From assembly GCA_945889325.1 (NCBI GenBank), contig CAMDBH010000019.1, positions 1-49,142 of the forward strand: a stretch of DNA of 49,142 bases, in the 5' to 3' direction. Below, in pieces: positions 39,595-49,013 of the stretch (position 1 is its first letter; each line of letters starts with the position of its first letter). The notes under the pieces were generated by a model. The model had not been told where the DNA came from, did no database searches, and saw nothing but the letters and a program-made list of their open reading frames with translations. Both the position numbers and the translations under genes were made by a program. Origin of the DNA: Klebsiella pneumoniae. Its GTDB lineage: Bacteria; Myxococcota_A; UBA9042.

Positions 39595-40457
39595 AAGCAT
39601 TTCGCGATCCGAGGGCGACAGCGAAGAAATCGCTCGGCCAACATTTCCTCAACGATCAGCATGTTTTGCACAAGATCGCTGAATTGGCGCGACCGCCAAG
39701 TGGTTCAGGGCTGATCGAGGTCGGCCCCGGCACCGGCAATTTGACCGCCCATCTGCTTGGACTTTTTGCCGACACCGCGCCTGCGCCTCTGTGCGCGATC
39801 GAGCGCGACGCGCGGATGATCGAACTGATTGGCGAACGTTTTCAAGGTCGTGTGCCGGTGATCGAAGGGGACGCGGCGGCGCTGAATTGGCAAGAGCTGC
39901 TGACGCAACCGCTCATGGGGCCGCAGCCGGTCGTCGTGGGCAACTTGCCTTATTACGCGGCGATGCACATTCTGTTCGCGGTGGCTCAAGCACCTACTCC
40001 GCCATTTCGCATGGTCTTTATGTTGCAGCGCGAAGTCGCCGATCGCTTGGTAGCGCAGCCATCGACGCCCGCCTATGGCCAAATTTCGGTCAAATTGCAG
40101 TTGATCTGCGACATCAAGCTGGCCCTCAAAGTCGGCCCGGGCGCATTTTCACCGCCGCCCAAAGTCGACAGTGCCGTGGTCGTGCTCACGCCGCTGGCCG
40201 CACCGCGTTATGAGGCGGCCGGATCGGCGCAGTTTTCCCGCATTGTTTCAGCAGGTTTTGCCCAGCGACGCAAAACCGTGGTCAATTCGTTGCTGTCGAC
40301 GTTGCCGCTCCAAGCTGTGGCGATCCAGCAAGCGCTGGCTGAACTCGGATTGGATCCGCGGATTCGCGGTGAGGCGCTGACGCTCAAACAGTGGGCGTCA
40401 CTGTCGCTTTTGCTCGCGCGGCAATTGGGGCAAATCGCGGGTGCAATTGCGGTTTAG
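39591..40457 (+). CDS. rsmA: 16S rRNA dimethyladenosine transferase RsmA (KsgA)
   Basis: RsmA dimethylates the two adjacent adenines near the 3' end of 16S rRNA, a late step in small-subunit assembly. The 288-aa enzyme has KKSLGQHFLND (12-22), motif I LIEVGPGTGNLT (41-52), AIERDARM, the N6-adenine motif NLPYY, MLQREVADRL and FSPPPKVDSAVVVL. Length and motifs are normal. It overlaps tsaD by four bases, so the two are translationally coupled. Confidence 0.97.
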   Translation: MKAFRDPRATAKKSLGQHFLNDQHVLHKIAELARPPSGSGLIEVGPGTGNLTAHLLGLFADTAPAPLCAIERDARMIELIGERFQGRVPVIEGDAAALNWQELLTQPLMGPQPVVVGNLPYYAAMHILFAVAQAPTPPFRMVFMLQREVADRLVAQPSTPAYGQISVKLQLICDIKLALKVGPGAFSPPPKVDSAVVVLTPLAAPRYEAAGSAQFSRIVSAGFAQRRKTVVNSLLSTLPLQAVAIQQALAELGLDPRIRGEALTLKQWASLSLLLARQLGQIAGAIAV

Positions 40458-40477
40458 CAGGAGAAATTGTTATCCGC

Positions 40478-40506
40478 TTGACGAAATGACGCTGCGGGCC
40501 TAGCGT
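40478..40506 (+). promoter_or_regulatory. Possible sigma-70-type promoter upstream of pilB
   Basis: TTGACG (40478-40483), a 17-base spacer and TAGCGT (40501-40506) lie about 60 bases before the pilB start. The -35 matches well, the -10 only at three of six positions. Confidence 0.3.
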
Positions 40507-40566
40507 TGGGGATGGACGCTGCCAGACACGGCGTCGCCGCGATGTATTTGCCCGGAGCGCCTAAGT

Positions 40567-42336
40567 ATGGCTACTGACGACACTACCCCGAAACCCAAAG
40601 CCCAAAATTCCTACTTGCCCGCGCCGATCAAGTCGATGGGCGAGATGCTGCTACGTGAACGCGTTGTTTCTATTGAACAACTCAAGAACGCCGCCGCTGA
40701 AGCCCAACGCACCGGCAAGCACCTAGGCGGAGCGCTGAATTCACTGGGGTATTTGGATTCGACCCACTTGGTCGACTTCTTGTCGCGCCAGTACCAAGTG
40801 CCGTCGATCGATTTGACCACGGTCGAGGTTTCTGAAGACGTCGTCAAACTGGTGCCGCGCGACGTTGCTGAACGCAATCAGTTGGTTCCAATTGCGGTGC
40901 ACGGTTCAACGCTTGTGGTCGCCATTGTCGATCCGGGCAATTACCACGCCATTGACGATCTGAAATTTTTGACCGGCCTCAACATCGAATGCGTCGTGGC
41001 ATCCGATGAGGACATTACCAAAGCCCGTGCGCGGCTTTACGGTGCCCGCGATCAAGCTTCACTGCTTGAAGACATGTCGGAACAATTTTCGGCGTTGGAC
41101 GACGGCATCGAATTTGGCGATGACGAGGCCGAAACCGTCGATGTCACGTCACTCGAAAGAAGTTCAGAAGAAGCCCCGGTCGTGCGCTTGGTCAACTTGA
41201 TTCTGGTCGACGCCATTCGCCGCGGTTGTTCGGATATTCACATCGAATGTTATGAAAAAGCCTTCCGCGTGCGCTACCGCATCGACGGCGTTTTGCATGA
41301 AATGATGCGCCCGCCGATGAAGCTGCGCAGCGCTATCATTTCCCGCGTTAAGATCATGAGTTCGCTTGACATTGCCGAACGGCGCTTGCCGCAGGACGGT
41401 CGCATCAAGCTCAAACTCGGCGGCGGCAAAGAATGCGATTTCCGCGTGTCCGTACTGCCTTGTCTGTTTGGTGAAAAGGTCGTCATGCGGTTGCTCGACA
41501 AGGGCAACTTGCAAACAGACATGACCAAACTGGGTTTTGATCCCAGTGAACTGGCCAAGTTCAAACACGCGATTCATCAACCCTTTGGCATGGTTCTGGT
41601 GACGGGGCCGACGGGATCTGGCAAGACCACGACGCTGTATTCGGCGCTGACGGAATTGAACAAGGTCACCGAGAATTGTTCAACTGCAGAAGATCCGGTG
41701 GAATTCAACTTGGAAGGCATCAACCAAGTGCAGATGAATGAAACGATCGGTTTGAACTTTGCCGCAGTCCTGCGGTCCTTTTTGCGGCAAGATCCGGATA
41801 TTTTGATGGTTGGCGAGATTCGCGACTTTGAAACGGCGGAAATTGCGATTAAGGCGGCGCTCACCGGCCACATGGTGCTGTCGACGCTGCACACCAATGA
41901 CGCACCTTCGACGATTAACCGCTTGCTTAACATGGGTGTAGAGCCGTTCATGGTCACGTCGGCGCTCAATTTGATCGCCGCGCAACGCCTTGTGCGCAAG
42001 AACTGCGCGGAATGCAAAGCGCCGACGACCTATGAAAAAGCACTGGTTATTGAAGCCGGTGTAACCGAAGAAGAATACGCCACCGCCACCTTTATGCGCG
42101 GCACCGGCTGTCGCATCTGCGGCGACTCCGGCTACAAAGGCCGCATCGCCATTTACGAAATCATGCCCATGTCCGATCCCTTGCGCGAAGCTGTGTTGCA
42201 AGGCTATTCGGCGAGCGAACTGAAAAAGACCGCGGTTGCCGACGGTTTGCAAACGCTGCGGCGCTCGGCGCTGATGAAGTTGGTGATCGGTCAAACGTCG
42301 CTCGAAGAAGTGCTGCGCGTGACGCGTTCTGACTGA
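40567..42336 (+). CDS. pilB: Type IV pilus extension ATPase PilB
   Basis: PilB is the cytoplasmic hexameric motor that powers pilin assembly. The 589-aa protein has an N-terminal MshEN-type domain (about 18-165, SMGEMLLRERVVSIEQL) and a C-terminal secretion ATPase. The ATPase shows Walker A GPTGSGKT (347-354), the Asp box, Walker B ILMVGEIRDFETAEIAI, the His box STLHTNDAPSTINRLL and the four-Cys zinc motif CAEC...CRIC. GGAG lies nine bases before the ATG. pilC follows after 47 bases. No pilT or pilM-Q genes are in the window. Confidence 0.97.
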   Translation: MATDDTTPKPKAQNSYLPAPIKSMGEMLLRERVVSIEQLKNAAAEAQRTGKHLGGALNSLGYLDSTHLVDFLSRQYQVPSIDLTTVEVSEDVVKLVPRDVAERNQLVPIAVHGSTLVVAIVDPGNYHAIDDLKFLTGLNIECVVASDEDITKARARLYGARDQASLLEDMSEQFSALDDGIEFGDDEAETVDVTSLERSSEEAPVVRLVNLILVDAIRRGCSDIHIECYEKAFRVRYRIDGVLHEMMRPPMKLRSAIISRVKIMSSLDIAERRLPQDGRIKLKLGGGKECDFRVSVLPCLFGEKVVMRLLDKGNLQTDMTKLGFDPSELAKFKHAIHQPFGMVLVTGPTGSGKTTTLYSALTELNKVTENCSTAEDPVEFNLEGINQVQMNETIGLNFAAVLRSFLRQDPDILMVGEIRDFETAEIAIKAALTGHMVLSTLHTNDAPSTINRLLNMGVEPFMVTSALNLIAAQRLVRKNCAECKAPTTYEKALVIEAGVTEEEYATATFMRGTGCRICGDSGYKGRIAIYEIMPMSDPLREAVLQGYSASELKKTAVADGLQTLRRSALMKLVIGQTSLEEVLRVTRSD

Positions 42337-42383
42337 GCCGTTGCTTTTGGTGCTGAATTTACTTGGTTGTTTGGAGGTCCGCC

Positions 42384-43595
42384 ATGGCAGTTTTTCAATG
42401 GGAAGGCACCACATCAGAAGGTGAGTTCAAACGCGGCGAGGTCGAAGCGGCGGACAAGCCGGGCGCCCAGCAAAAACTGCGCTCCATGGGCGTCAGCGTC
42501 CTTGAGATCAAGAAAAAACAGAAAGATCTTGAACTCATCATCCCGGGCATCAACGACGGCGTGCCGATCAAAAGCATGGTCATTTTCACGCGGCAGATGG
42601 CCACGATGATCGATGCTGGTTTGCCTTTGCTGCAATGTCTGGATTTGATTGGCAATCAGGAACCGCATCCGGTATTGCGCAAGACGATCTTGGGCGTCAA
42701 AGCGTCAGTTGAAGGCGGCACCAGTTTTTCCGAAGCGCTCAAAAAATACCCCAAAGTGTTTGAAGAACTTTACGTCAACTTGGTGCAAGCGGGCGAATTG
42801 GGCGGCATTTTGGATACGATTATGACCAAACTTGCTGAATATATTGAAAAATCGGCAGCAACCAAGGCCAAAGTGAAAGGGGCGATGAAGTACCCGCTGA
42901 CCGTGTTGACGGTTGCCATGGGCATTACGGCCGGTCTGTTGTGGAAAGTCGTGCCGACATTTGCCGCGACGTTTCGCTCCATGGGCCGCAAAGAACTGCC
43001 GGCGATCACAGAACTGATGGTCTCCATATCCAACAACTTTATTTCCGCAATGCCGTATATCATGGCCGGGGCGGCTGTGCTTGTGTTCATTTACAAGATG
43101 CTGATGAAAACCAAAAACGGCCCGTACTACCGCGACAAGATCTTGTTTTATTCGCCACTTGTCGGAAATGTCATTCAAAAATCAGCTGTTGCACGTTTTA
43201 CCCGCACGCTTGGCACGCTGGTCACTGCGGGCGTGCCGATCTTGGATGCGCTGAAGGTTGTGGGCAAAACGTCGGGTAATCTGGTGGTCGAACGGGCACT
43301 TGACCATACGCGGGTCAAGATCACCGAAGGCAAGAACATGACCGCACCGCTGCTGGAAACCAAAGTTTTTCCGACCATGGTCGTGCAAATGATCGCAGTC
43401 GGTGAAGCGACAGGCGCCATGGACGTCATGCTCGGTAAAATCGCGGAGTTCTATGACAGTGAAGTCGACGATGCGATCGACGGCATGACCGCCATGATGG
43501 AACCGATCATCATGGTGGTGTTGGGCGGCATCATCGGCAGCGTCATGATGGCGATGTACATGCCGATCTTTACCATGGGCGACAACATCAAATAA
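42384..43595 (+). CDS. pilC: Type IV pilus inner-membrane platform protein PilC
   Basis: PilC is the polytopic platform that PilB turns to assemble the pilus. The 403-aa protein has two T2SF domains (about 65-190 and 270-395), seen as FTRQMATMIDAGLPLLQCLD and its partner FTRTLGTLVTAGVPILDALK. Membrane helices lie near 165-190, 220-240 and 375-398. A strong GGAGG lies six bases before the ATG at 42384. It is likely co-transcribed with pilB. Confidence 0.97.
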   Translation: MAVFQWEGTTSEGEFKRGEVEAADKPGAQQKLRSMGVSVLEIKKKQKDLELIIPGINDGVPIKSMVIFTRQMATMIDAGLPLLQCLDLIGNQEPHPVLRKTILGVKASVEGGTSFSEALKKYPKVFEELYVNLVQAGELGGILDTIMTKLAEYIEKSAATKAKVKGAMKYPLTVLTVAMGITAGLLWKVVPTFAATFRSMGRKELPAITELMVSISNNFISAMPYIMAGAAVLVFIYKMLMKTKNGPYYRDKILFYSPLVGNVIQKSAVARFTRTLGTLVTAGVPILDALKVVGKTSGNLVVERALDHTRVKITEGKNMTAPLLETKVFPTMVVQMIAVGEATGAMDVMLGKIAEFYDSEVDDAIDGMTAMMEPIIMVVLGGIIGSVMMAMYMPIFTMGDNIK

Positions 43596-43601
43596 TTTAG
43601 C

Positions 43602-43629
43602 CGGAGACGCCGCTTTTGGCGCAACTCCG
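43602..43629 (+). terminator. Weak hairpin after pilC
   Basis: CGGAG...GCC (43602-43611) pairs with GGC...CTCCG (43618-43629) with an internal loop. It lies within 10 bases of the pilC stop and has no T tail, so it may only slow transcription into pilS. Confidence 0.35.
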
Positions 43630-43781
43630 CGTTGTCAGTCCAGTACGGTGCTCAACGACCGCGGCGGTCGCCTCCGCTCCGTGCTTCCCTCCGCCTTGAT
43701 TTGCACCAAAATCGACGCTCCGACGAAGATCCGGTGTCAAATCCAAGGTGTGCCTAGGCATCGCTAACTGAGGAGTCCGCA

Positions 43782-45608
43782 TTGCCCAGTCTGGAACATG
43801 CGGCAAGTGCGCGAACTTCCAGCGTCTGGCGCCTGGAATCCGTTCAGCTGACGTTGCGCGATGAGTCGCTGGTGGACCGCATCAAGTGGGCGACGCTGGC
43901 GCGGGTTGTGCTGCTCACGGCGGTGCTGGCGTTCGCGGCGGTGATGGATCTGGGCCTAGGGCCGCAGCCTGCATCGCAAGTTCCTGAAACAATTCTCTAT
44001 CAGGTGACAACGGCTTTTTACGTGCTGTCGTTCTTGTCGCTGGTCGGCACCCATCTGTGGCGCAACAGCGCGCATTTGCTCAAGCTGGCCGTGGCCTCGA
44101 TCAGCATCGACGTCTGTTTGGCCTTGGCGCTGGTCGCGACCACGGACGGCATTCAAAGTCTGTTTTTGTTTGGTTTTCCGCTGGCCGTCCTCAACGCGGC
44201 GCTGGTGTTGTACCGCGTGGGTGCGTTGGGTGCAGCAACGCTGTGCTCGATCGGCCTACTGATGCTCGCGGGCGTCGAACTGCACTGGTTGCCATGGAGT
44301 CTAGAGCCTTTTCGTGTCGAGTACTTGCGCACCATGTTGCCGCATCCTCAGATGCGCCCAACCGATGTCGCGGTGCAGGTGCTGGTGCAGTTGTCGGCCG
44401 TCTATGGCACGGCTTTCTTAAGCTCGCATTTGGTCTTGGAATTGGGCAACGCGCGGCTGCGGGCGCAAAATCAACGCAATGAAATCGCTAGATTGCAAGT
44501 GCGCTATGCGGCGGTGATCACGAGTTTGCCCGATGGCTTGCTCACGGTGGCCGCAGGTGGGATTGTGTCAAGTGTGAATTTGGCAGCACAAGAAATCTTG
44601 GCGATGCAGGCTGAACAAGTACGTGGATTGCCACTGCAATCGGTGATTCCGGAATTGGTCGCTGCGGGCGGCGGTGCCGGTGAATGGGAAATTCATCGCA
44701 AAAGGCCGACGCCCGACGGCAAGGACATGACCCAGATTTTGGCGTGTCGTGTCGTGCCTTTGCGCGACCAGAGCGATGACGCGGGTTGGTTGGTGGTGTT
44801 TCGCGACATGACAGAAATGCGTTTGCGTGAGGAAATCCACCGCAGCCGCGAACGCTTGGCCGCCATCGGTGAAATGGCCACGGCCGTTGCCCATGAAATC
44901 CGCAACCCACTGGCGTCGATCTCCGGTGCCGTGCAGATGCTGGAAGTTTCCGAAGGCCTAGGTCAGGACGATCGCCAACTGATGCAGATTGTGCTGCGCG
45001 AAACAGGGCAACTGAGTCACTGGATTGGTGAATTCTTAGATTTTGCCCGGCCGCGACCGGCGCAGTGGGCAACGGTTGACCTGCGGCAGATCGTTGAAGA
45101 TACGCTGCAGGCGCTGGCGCAAGATCCCAGAATTGCTGAGAACAACATCGAATTGCGCCGCGATCCGGCGATGGATGCATCGCCTCAATCGGACGGCGAA
45201 TTTGAACTACAAGGCGATGCGATGCTGCTGCGCCAAGTGGTGTGGAATTTGTTGATAAACGGCTTGCAAGCGGTCATTTCAGAAGACCGACGGGTCGTGA
45301 TGGCAGGCCTGCGGGCAACCGAAAATGGCTTGGAACTCAAAATCCAAGACAGTGGCGCGGGCATTGAACCGCAACAGATCGTGCACGTCTTTGAGCCTTT
45401 TTACACCACCAAGGGCGCAGGCACTGGCTTGGGTCTGGCCACAGTGCTGCGCCACGTCGAGGCCCATCGAGGCACAATTTCTGTCGGAAAAAGCATACTT
45501 GGCGGAGCAGAGTTCGTTATCGTACTGCCGCGGCACCCTGGCGCCGAGGGCGCGTTTGCAGATACGCGGCGCTCGACGCGCACCAATCTAAAAATTCAGG
45601 CTTTGTAG
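43782..45608 (+). CDS. pilS: Sensor histidine kinase PilS
   Basis: This is the 608-aa membrane sensor that controls pilA expression through PilR. The first 230 residues hold about six hydrophobic segments, as in PilS of Pseudomonas and Myxococcus. A PAS-type domain follows (about 240-355, VITSLPDGLLTVAAGGIVSS), then HisKA with AVAHEIRNPLASISGAVQML (His371). The ATPase has an N-box reading NLLINGLQAV, DSGAGI, FEPFYTTKGAGTGLGLA. The TTG at 43782 is the likely start, because GAGGAG lies about seven bases upstream and no ATG is nearby. pilR follows after 63 bases. Confidence 0.93.
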   Translation: MPSLEHAASARTSSVWRLESVQLTLRDESLVDRIKWATLARVVLLTAVLAFAAVMDLGLGPQPASQVPETILYQVTTAFYVLSFLSLVGTHLWRNSAHLLKLAVASISIDVCLALALVATTDGIQSLFLFGFPLAVLNAALVLYRVGALGAATLCSIGLLMLAGVELHWLPWSLEPFRVEYLRTMLPHPQMRPTDVAVQVLVQLSAVYGTAFLSSHLVLELGNARLRAQNQRNEIARLQVRYAAVITSLPDGLLTVAAGGIVSSVNLAAQEILAMQAEQVRGLPLQSVIPELVAAGGGAGEWEIHRKRPTPDGKDMTQILACRVVPLRDQSDDAGWLVVFRDMTEMRLREEIHRSRERLAAIGEMATAVAHEIRNPLASISGAVQMLEVSEGLGQDDRQLMQIVLRETGQLSHWIGEFLDFARPRPAQWATVDLRQIVEDTLQALAQDPRIAENNIELRRDPAMDASPQSDGEFELQGDAMLLRQVVWNLLINGLQAVISEDRRVVMAGLRATENGLELKIQDSGAGIEPQQIVHVFEPFYTTKGAGTGLGLATVLRHVEAHRGTISVGKSILGGAEFVIVLPRHPGAEGAFADTRRSTRTNLKIQAL

Positions 45609-45671
45609 CGCCGATACCGCGAAGAAGGGTCGCGCGGCGCGGCAGTCCAAAGCTGCAAAGGTGGAAATGTA

Positions 45672-47129
45672 ATGGCCAAATTGCTCATTGTAGACGATGA
45701 CTTGTCGCTGCGAGAATTCTTGACGCTGTTTTTGCGCAAGGAGGGCTATGAGGTCGAAGTGGCCGCAAATGGCCAGAAAGCCCTAGAATTGCTTCAAAAT
45801 ACCAGCTTTGATCTGGTGTTGACCGATCTGCGCATGCCGAGGATGGGCGGTTTGGATCTGCTCGATGCCATCAAGTCGCAGCAGATCTCAACACAAGTTA
45901 TTGTTATGACAGCCTATTCGTCGACGGACACCGCGCTAGATGCGATGCGCAAGGGCGCTTACGACTATATTGTCAAACCGTTTCAACTGGCCGAAGTCAA
46001 AGTCATCCTGTCCAAATGCCTAGAAAAATCGGCATTGGTGGCCGAAAACCAGCAGCTGAAAAAGAAGTTGGCCCAAGGCAATGCCAAACGCGCCCAATTC
46101 ATCTACCGCAGCGCCGCCATGGACGACGTTGTGACGCTGGTCAAACGCGTGGCGCGCACGCCCTCGTCGGTGCTGGTGCTGGGCGAATCGGGCACGGGCA
46201 AAGAACTCGTGGCGCGCATGTTGCACCACGACAGCGACCGCGCGCCCAAAGCATTTGTGGCGATCAACTGCGGCGCTATTCCCGAACAGCTGATGGAGTC
46301 AGAGCTTTTTGGTCATACCAAGGGTTCGTTTACCGGCGCCACCAAAGACAAGAAGGGCTTGTTTGAGGCCGCACACGGCGGCACTTTGTTCTTGGATGAA
46401 ATCGGTGAATTGAGCCTTGGATTGCAAGTCAAGCTTTTGCGCGTGTTGCAGGAGCGCGTGGTGACGCCAGTTGGCGACACGCGCGAAATTGCTGTGGATG
46501 TTCGCGTGGTTGCGGCAACGCACCAAAACCTGCGCGACGCCGTGCAGCAAGGGCGGTTCCGCGCGGATTTGTATTATCGGCTCAACGTCATTGAAGTGCG
46601 GATGCCGCCCTTGCGCGAACGGCGGGAGGACATTATGCCCTTGGCCGAACACTTCCTATCGACCTTCAATCTGCGGATTGGTCGAGAATTACAAGGATTT
46701 GATGCCGAGGCGACCGCCATCTTGCTGTCACTGCCGTTTAACGGCAACGTGCGCGAACTCGAAAACATCGTCGAGAGGGCGGTCGCGCTGGAAACGGGCA
46801 CCAGCGTATCGCCTGCGTATTTGCCGGATCCGGGGTCATCGGTCTTGCTCGGCTTGGCCCAACAGGGAGGCTACAGTGCTGGCGATTTACTCGTGAAACC
46901 ACAGGATTCGATGATTCGGGCCTTAATTCAGATCGATCGTTGGCTGGAGAAAAACAAGCAACCATTGGAGATGGAGGATCTCGTCAACCAGGTCGAACAA
47001 GGGTTGCTCGACAGTGCGCTGCGCCACAGCGATGGCAATAAAACGGATGCAGCGCGCCTACTTAAGCTGTCCTTTCGCTCCTTGCGCTACAAATTGGCAA
47101 AATACGGCAGCAGCGAAGACGCCGAGTGA
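45672..47129 (+). CDS. pilR: Sigma-54-dependent response regulator PilR
   Basis: PilR is an NtrC-type activator that drives pilA from a sigma-54 promoter. The 485-aa protein has a receiver domain with D52 in VLTDLRMP and Lys102-type KPF. An AAA+ domain follows with Walker A LGESGTGKE (about 171-179), the sigma-54-contact loop GSFTGA (218-223) and GTLFLDEIGE. The C-terminal Fis-type helix-turn-helix is LRHSDGNKTDAARLLKLSFR. The GSFTGA variant of GAFTGA is common. It lies directly upstream of the pilA promoter, and an inverted repeat overlaps its stop. Confidence 0.96.
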   Translation: MAKLLIVDDDLSLREFLTLFLRKEGYEVEVAANGQKALELLQNTSFDLVLTDLRMPRMGGLDLLDAIKSQQISTQVIVMTAYSSTDTALDAMRKGAYDYIVKPFQLAEVKVILSKCLEKSALVAENQQLKKKLAQGNAKRAQFIYRSAAMDDVVTLVKRVARTPSSVLVLGESGTGKELVARMLHHDSDRAPKAFVAINCGAIPEQLMESELFGHTKGSFTGATKDKKGLFEAAHGGTLFLDEIGELSLGLQVKLLRVLQERVVTPVGDTREIAVDVRVVAATHQNLRDAVQQGRFRADLYYRLNVIEVRMPPLRERREDIMPLAEHFLSTFNLRIGRELQGFDAEATAILLSLPFNGNVRELENIVERAVALETGTSVSPAYLPDPGSSVLLGLAQQGGYSAGDLLVKPQDSMIRALIQIDRWLEKNKQPLEMEDLVNQVEQGLLDSALRHSDGNKTDAARLLKLSFRSLRYKLAKYGSSEDAE

Positions 47130-47144
47130 CGTTTTTTGTCACTC
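47124..47144 (+). terminator. Hairpin overlapping the pilR stop
   Basis: GAGTGAC (47124-47130, containing the TGA stop) pairs with GTCACTC (47138-47144) around a loop that includes six T. It may end pilR transcription. TGTCAC in the right arm also resembles the upstream TGTC motifs. Confidence 0.45.
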
Positions 47145-47210
47145 CGCGCCCGCGAACCGCCGCAAATTGTCACTTCTGTCGCTAGGCGCAGCGCCGCGTG
47201 CCAAGACACT
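47137..47210. promoter_or_regulatory. Candidate PilR enhancer region with TGTC motifs
   Basis: TTGTCACT occurs at 47137-47144 and 47167-47174, with TGTC again at 47177-47180 and its complement GACA near 47205. They lie about 40-115 bases upstream of the sigma-54 promoter, where NtrC-type activators bind, and TGTC is the core of PilR sites in Pseudomonas. Binding here is inference. Confidence 0.4.
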
Positions 47211-47248
47211 TTCAAAGAAATTGCGATGTTGCAAAATAAATTGCCGGT

Positions 47249-47264
47249 TGGCACGGCCCCTGCA
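47249..47264 (+). promoter_or_regulatory. Sigma-54 promoter of pilA
   Basis: TTGGCACGGCCCCTGCAT around 47248-47265 matches the -24/-12 consensus TGGCAC-N5-TTGC(A/T), with GG at 47250-47251 and GC at 47262-47263 exactly ten bases apart. Transcription would start near 47275, giving a leader of about 218 bases before pilA. The NtrC-type regulator PilR is encoded immediately upstream. Confidence 0.85.
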
Positions 47265-47454
47265 TAAGTACCAGTCGTGCACCGCGGCTGACGCAGCGGG
47301 CCAACCGACAAAGCCCTTCGCGGGCCACGTCCGGTCAAGCACGGTCAGGCGCTGGGTGCCCCAGTTCAGAAATTCAGAACAAGGTGTGAGAAGTTCTGAG
47401 CAAAGTGAGTGCCAGCACGGTGTGGTGTGAAAAACACGGTTAGAACAACCTTTT

Positions 47455-47474
47455 GCGCGGCCTTTGGGCTGCGC
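47455..47474 (+). promoter_or_regulatory. Hairpin in the pilA leader near the ribosome site
   Basis: GCGCGGCC (47455-47462) pairs with GGCTGCGC (47467-47474), one G-U pair, around TTTG. It ends six bases before the pilA AGGAGA site and could affect translation or mRNA stability. Confidence 0.4.
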
Positions 47475-47492
47475 GCATTCAGGAGAGCAATT

Positions 47493-48065
47493 ATGTTTAA
47501 CAAAATTCGCAATTCCAAGGGCTTTACCCTTATCGAATTGATGATCGTCGTCGCGATTATCGCCATCTTGGCGGTCGTTGCTGTGCCGCAGTTCACCAAG
47601 TACCTCCGCTCAGCGAAAGCCGCGGAAGCCAATGAAATGATCGACTTGGTCAAGAAGGGTTCGGCCGTTTATTACACGACGCCGCGCGTCCTCAAGGAAA
47701 CCGGCGCCAAAGTGGAATGCCAGTTCCCCAAGTCAAAAACCACGACCCCCATCGGTACCAGCTGCTGCAAAGAGCCGGACAAGGATTTGGACGGCCGCTG
47801 CGATTCCGACCCGGGTTCGTGGAACGATGCGACTTGGAGCGCGCTGAAGTTCGCCATTACGGATCAACACTACTTCCAATACAACTACGAAAGCGCCGGC
47901 ACCTTGAGCAAGGCCAAGTCGACGGTTGAAGCCCACGCCGACCTTGACTGCGACACCACGCAGTCGACCTTCCAGCTCGTGATGAACGGCGATCCGAACG
48001 CAACCAACTCGGAATGCGATCAGACCGGTTCGTCAGCGATTTTCCGCGACAACGAGACCGAATAA
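47493..48065 (+). CDS. pilA: Type IV major pilin PilA
   Basis: This is the structural subunit of the pilus, 190 aa. A short leader ends at Gly10 before the cleavage site KG/FTLIELMIVVAIIAILAVV with Glu5 of the mature protein. The globular part has WNDATWSALKFAITDQHYFQ followed by YNYESAG, which resembles myxobacterial PilA. Cys91, Cys92, Cys103 and others could form disulfides. Residues 96-101, DKDLDG, fit a DxDxDG calcium-binding loop flanked by CCKEP and RCDSDP. AGGAGA lies eight bases before the ATG. A sigma-54 promoter drives it and a strong terminator follows. Confidence 0.97.
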   Translation: MFNKIRNSKGFTLIELMIVVAIIAILAVVAVPQFTKYLRSAKAAEANEMIDLVKKGSAVYYTTPRVLKETGAKVECQFPKSKTTTPIGTSCCKEPDKDLDGRCDSDPGSWNDATWSALKFAITDQHYFQYNYESAGTLSKAKSTVEAHADLDCDTTQSTFQLVMNGDPNATNSECDQTGSSAIFRDNETE

Positions 48066-48082
48066 GTCTCAGTTTGGACTTG

Positions 48083-48125
48083 AGCAGGGGCTTCGACCGC
48101 AAGGTCGGGGCCTTCTGCTTTTTTT
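48083..48125 (+). terminator. Intrinsic terminator of pilA
   Basis: AGCAGGGGCTTCGACC (48083-48098) pairs, with two internal mismatches, with GGTCGGGGCCTTCTGCT around GCAA. Seven T follow directly. It begins 18 bases after the pilA stop and is a classic strong terminator. Confidence 0.9.
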
Positions 48126-48900
48126 GCCCTCGGCAGTCCAGCCTTTCTGAGGGTTTTGACCGAAGCCGTCCAGCTTTTGCCTCCGGCGGGTGCGCTGACG
48201 CGCGTAACCCCTGATTCGGGTAGGGGCGGGTCTCCGTGCCCGCCCATGGCAACTTCAGTTGCCATCCTTCTCTTTTTTTGCACTGCGCGCGGCTTCCAAT
48301 TGCAAAGGGTTGTTTTGCGCCTACCGGCGCGCGGTAGTGAATACACCTTTATCTACATCAGGTTCCGCCTGTCGGCGGGTCAGGGTGGCCCAGCGCGGCC
48401 ACCCCGACACCCCGCGCGCTTTTGTTTCAAATCATGGAGTTTGGACGCCCGCGTGCGGCTCCTTAACCGCTGCGTTGCCGCGCTTCGCACGGCAACGGTT
48501 GCTGACAGTCGGCGCAAAGCGGGCGAGAGGGGATTAGATGGGACGCACAATTTAGGCCACAAGGCGGACAACGCGGTGGGCCGATTGCGCTGTCGCGCAA
48601 TCGTCATTTCGCGGCGAAGGCGAAGATTTTTCGACTTTGTCCTCCGGGATTAGGGAACGCGCAACGGCGTCTCGGTCTCAACAATGCGCTGCGCGCGGTT
48701 GTTGGAAGTGGGACGCTGCGCGAGGGGATATGCTGGAGGCGGGTTGCCGCTGCGCGGCCTCGAAGAAGGGCGGACCGCTACGCGGACGGGTAAGCTAGGA
48801 TTTAGCAGTTTCGATGTGTAATTAAGAAGTTACCAACGGACGAAGGCCTGCGCGCGCCCGCAAGCGCGAATGTGATCAGGCGCGACCGCCGCGAAACGGC

Positions 48901-48935
48901 GAAAATCGAAAATCGAAAATCGAAAATCGAAAATC
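48901..48935. repeat. Heptamer tandem repeat (GAAAATC)x5
   Basis: Five exact copies of GAAAATC lie head to tail. The unit length, not a multiple of three, and the perfect copies suggest slippage-prone non-coding DNA. No gene overlaps it convincingly. Confidence 0.9.
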
Positions 48936-49013
48936 GCTGACCACCTATCCCATTGTATCACAAAGAAATATTTGCGCAAGTGCCCGCGCAAATCGGCAGG
49001 GCGATCGCAAGAA

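Noticed and set aside
48156..48653. 165-codon open frame after pilA
   Set aside because: It runs through several perfect hairpins, has no ribosome site and an Arg-rich, low-information composition.
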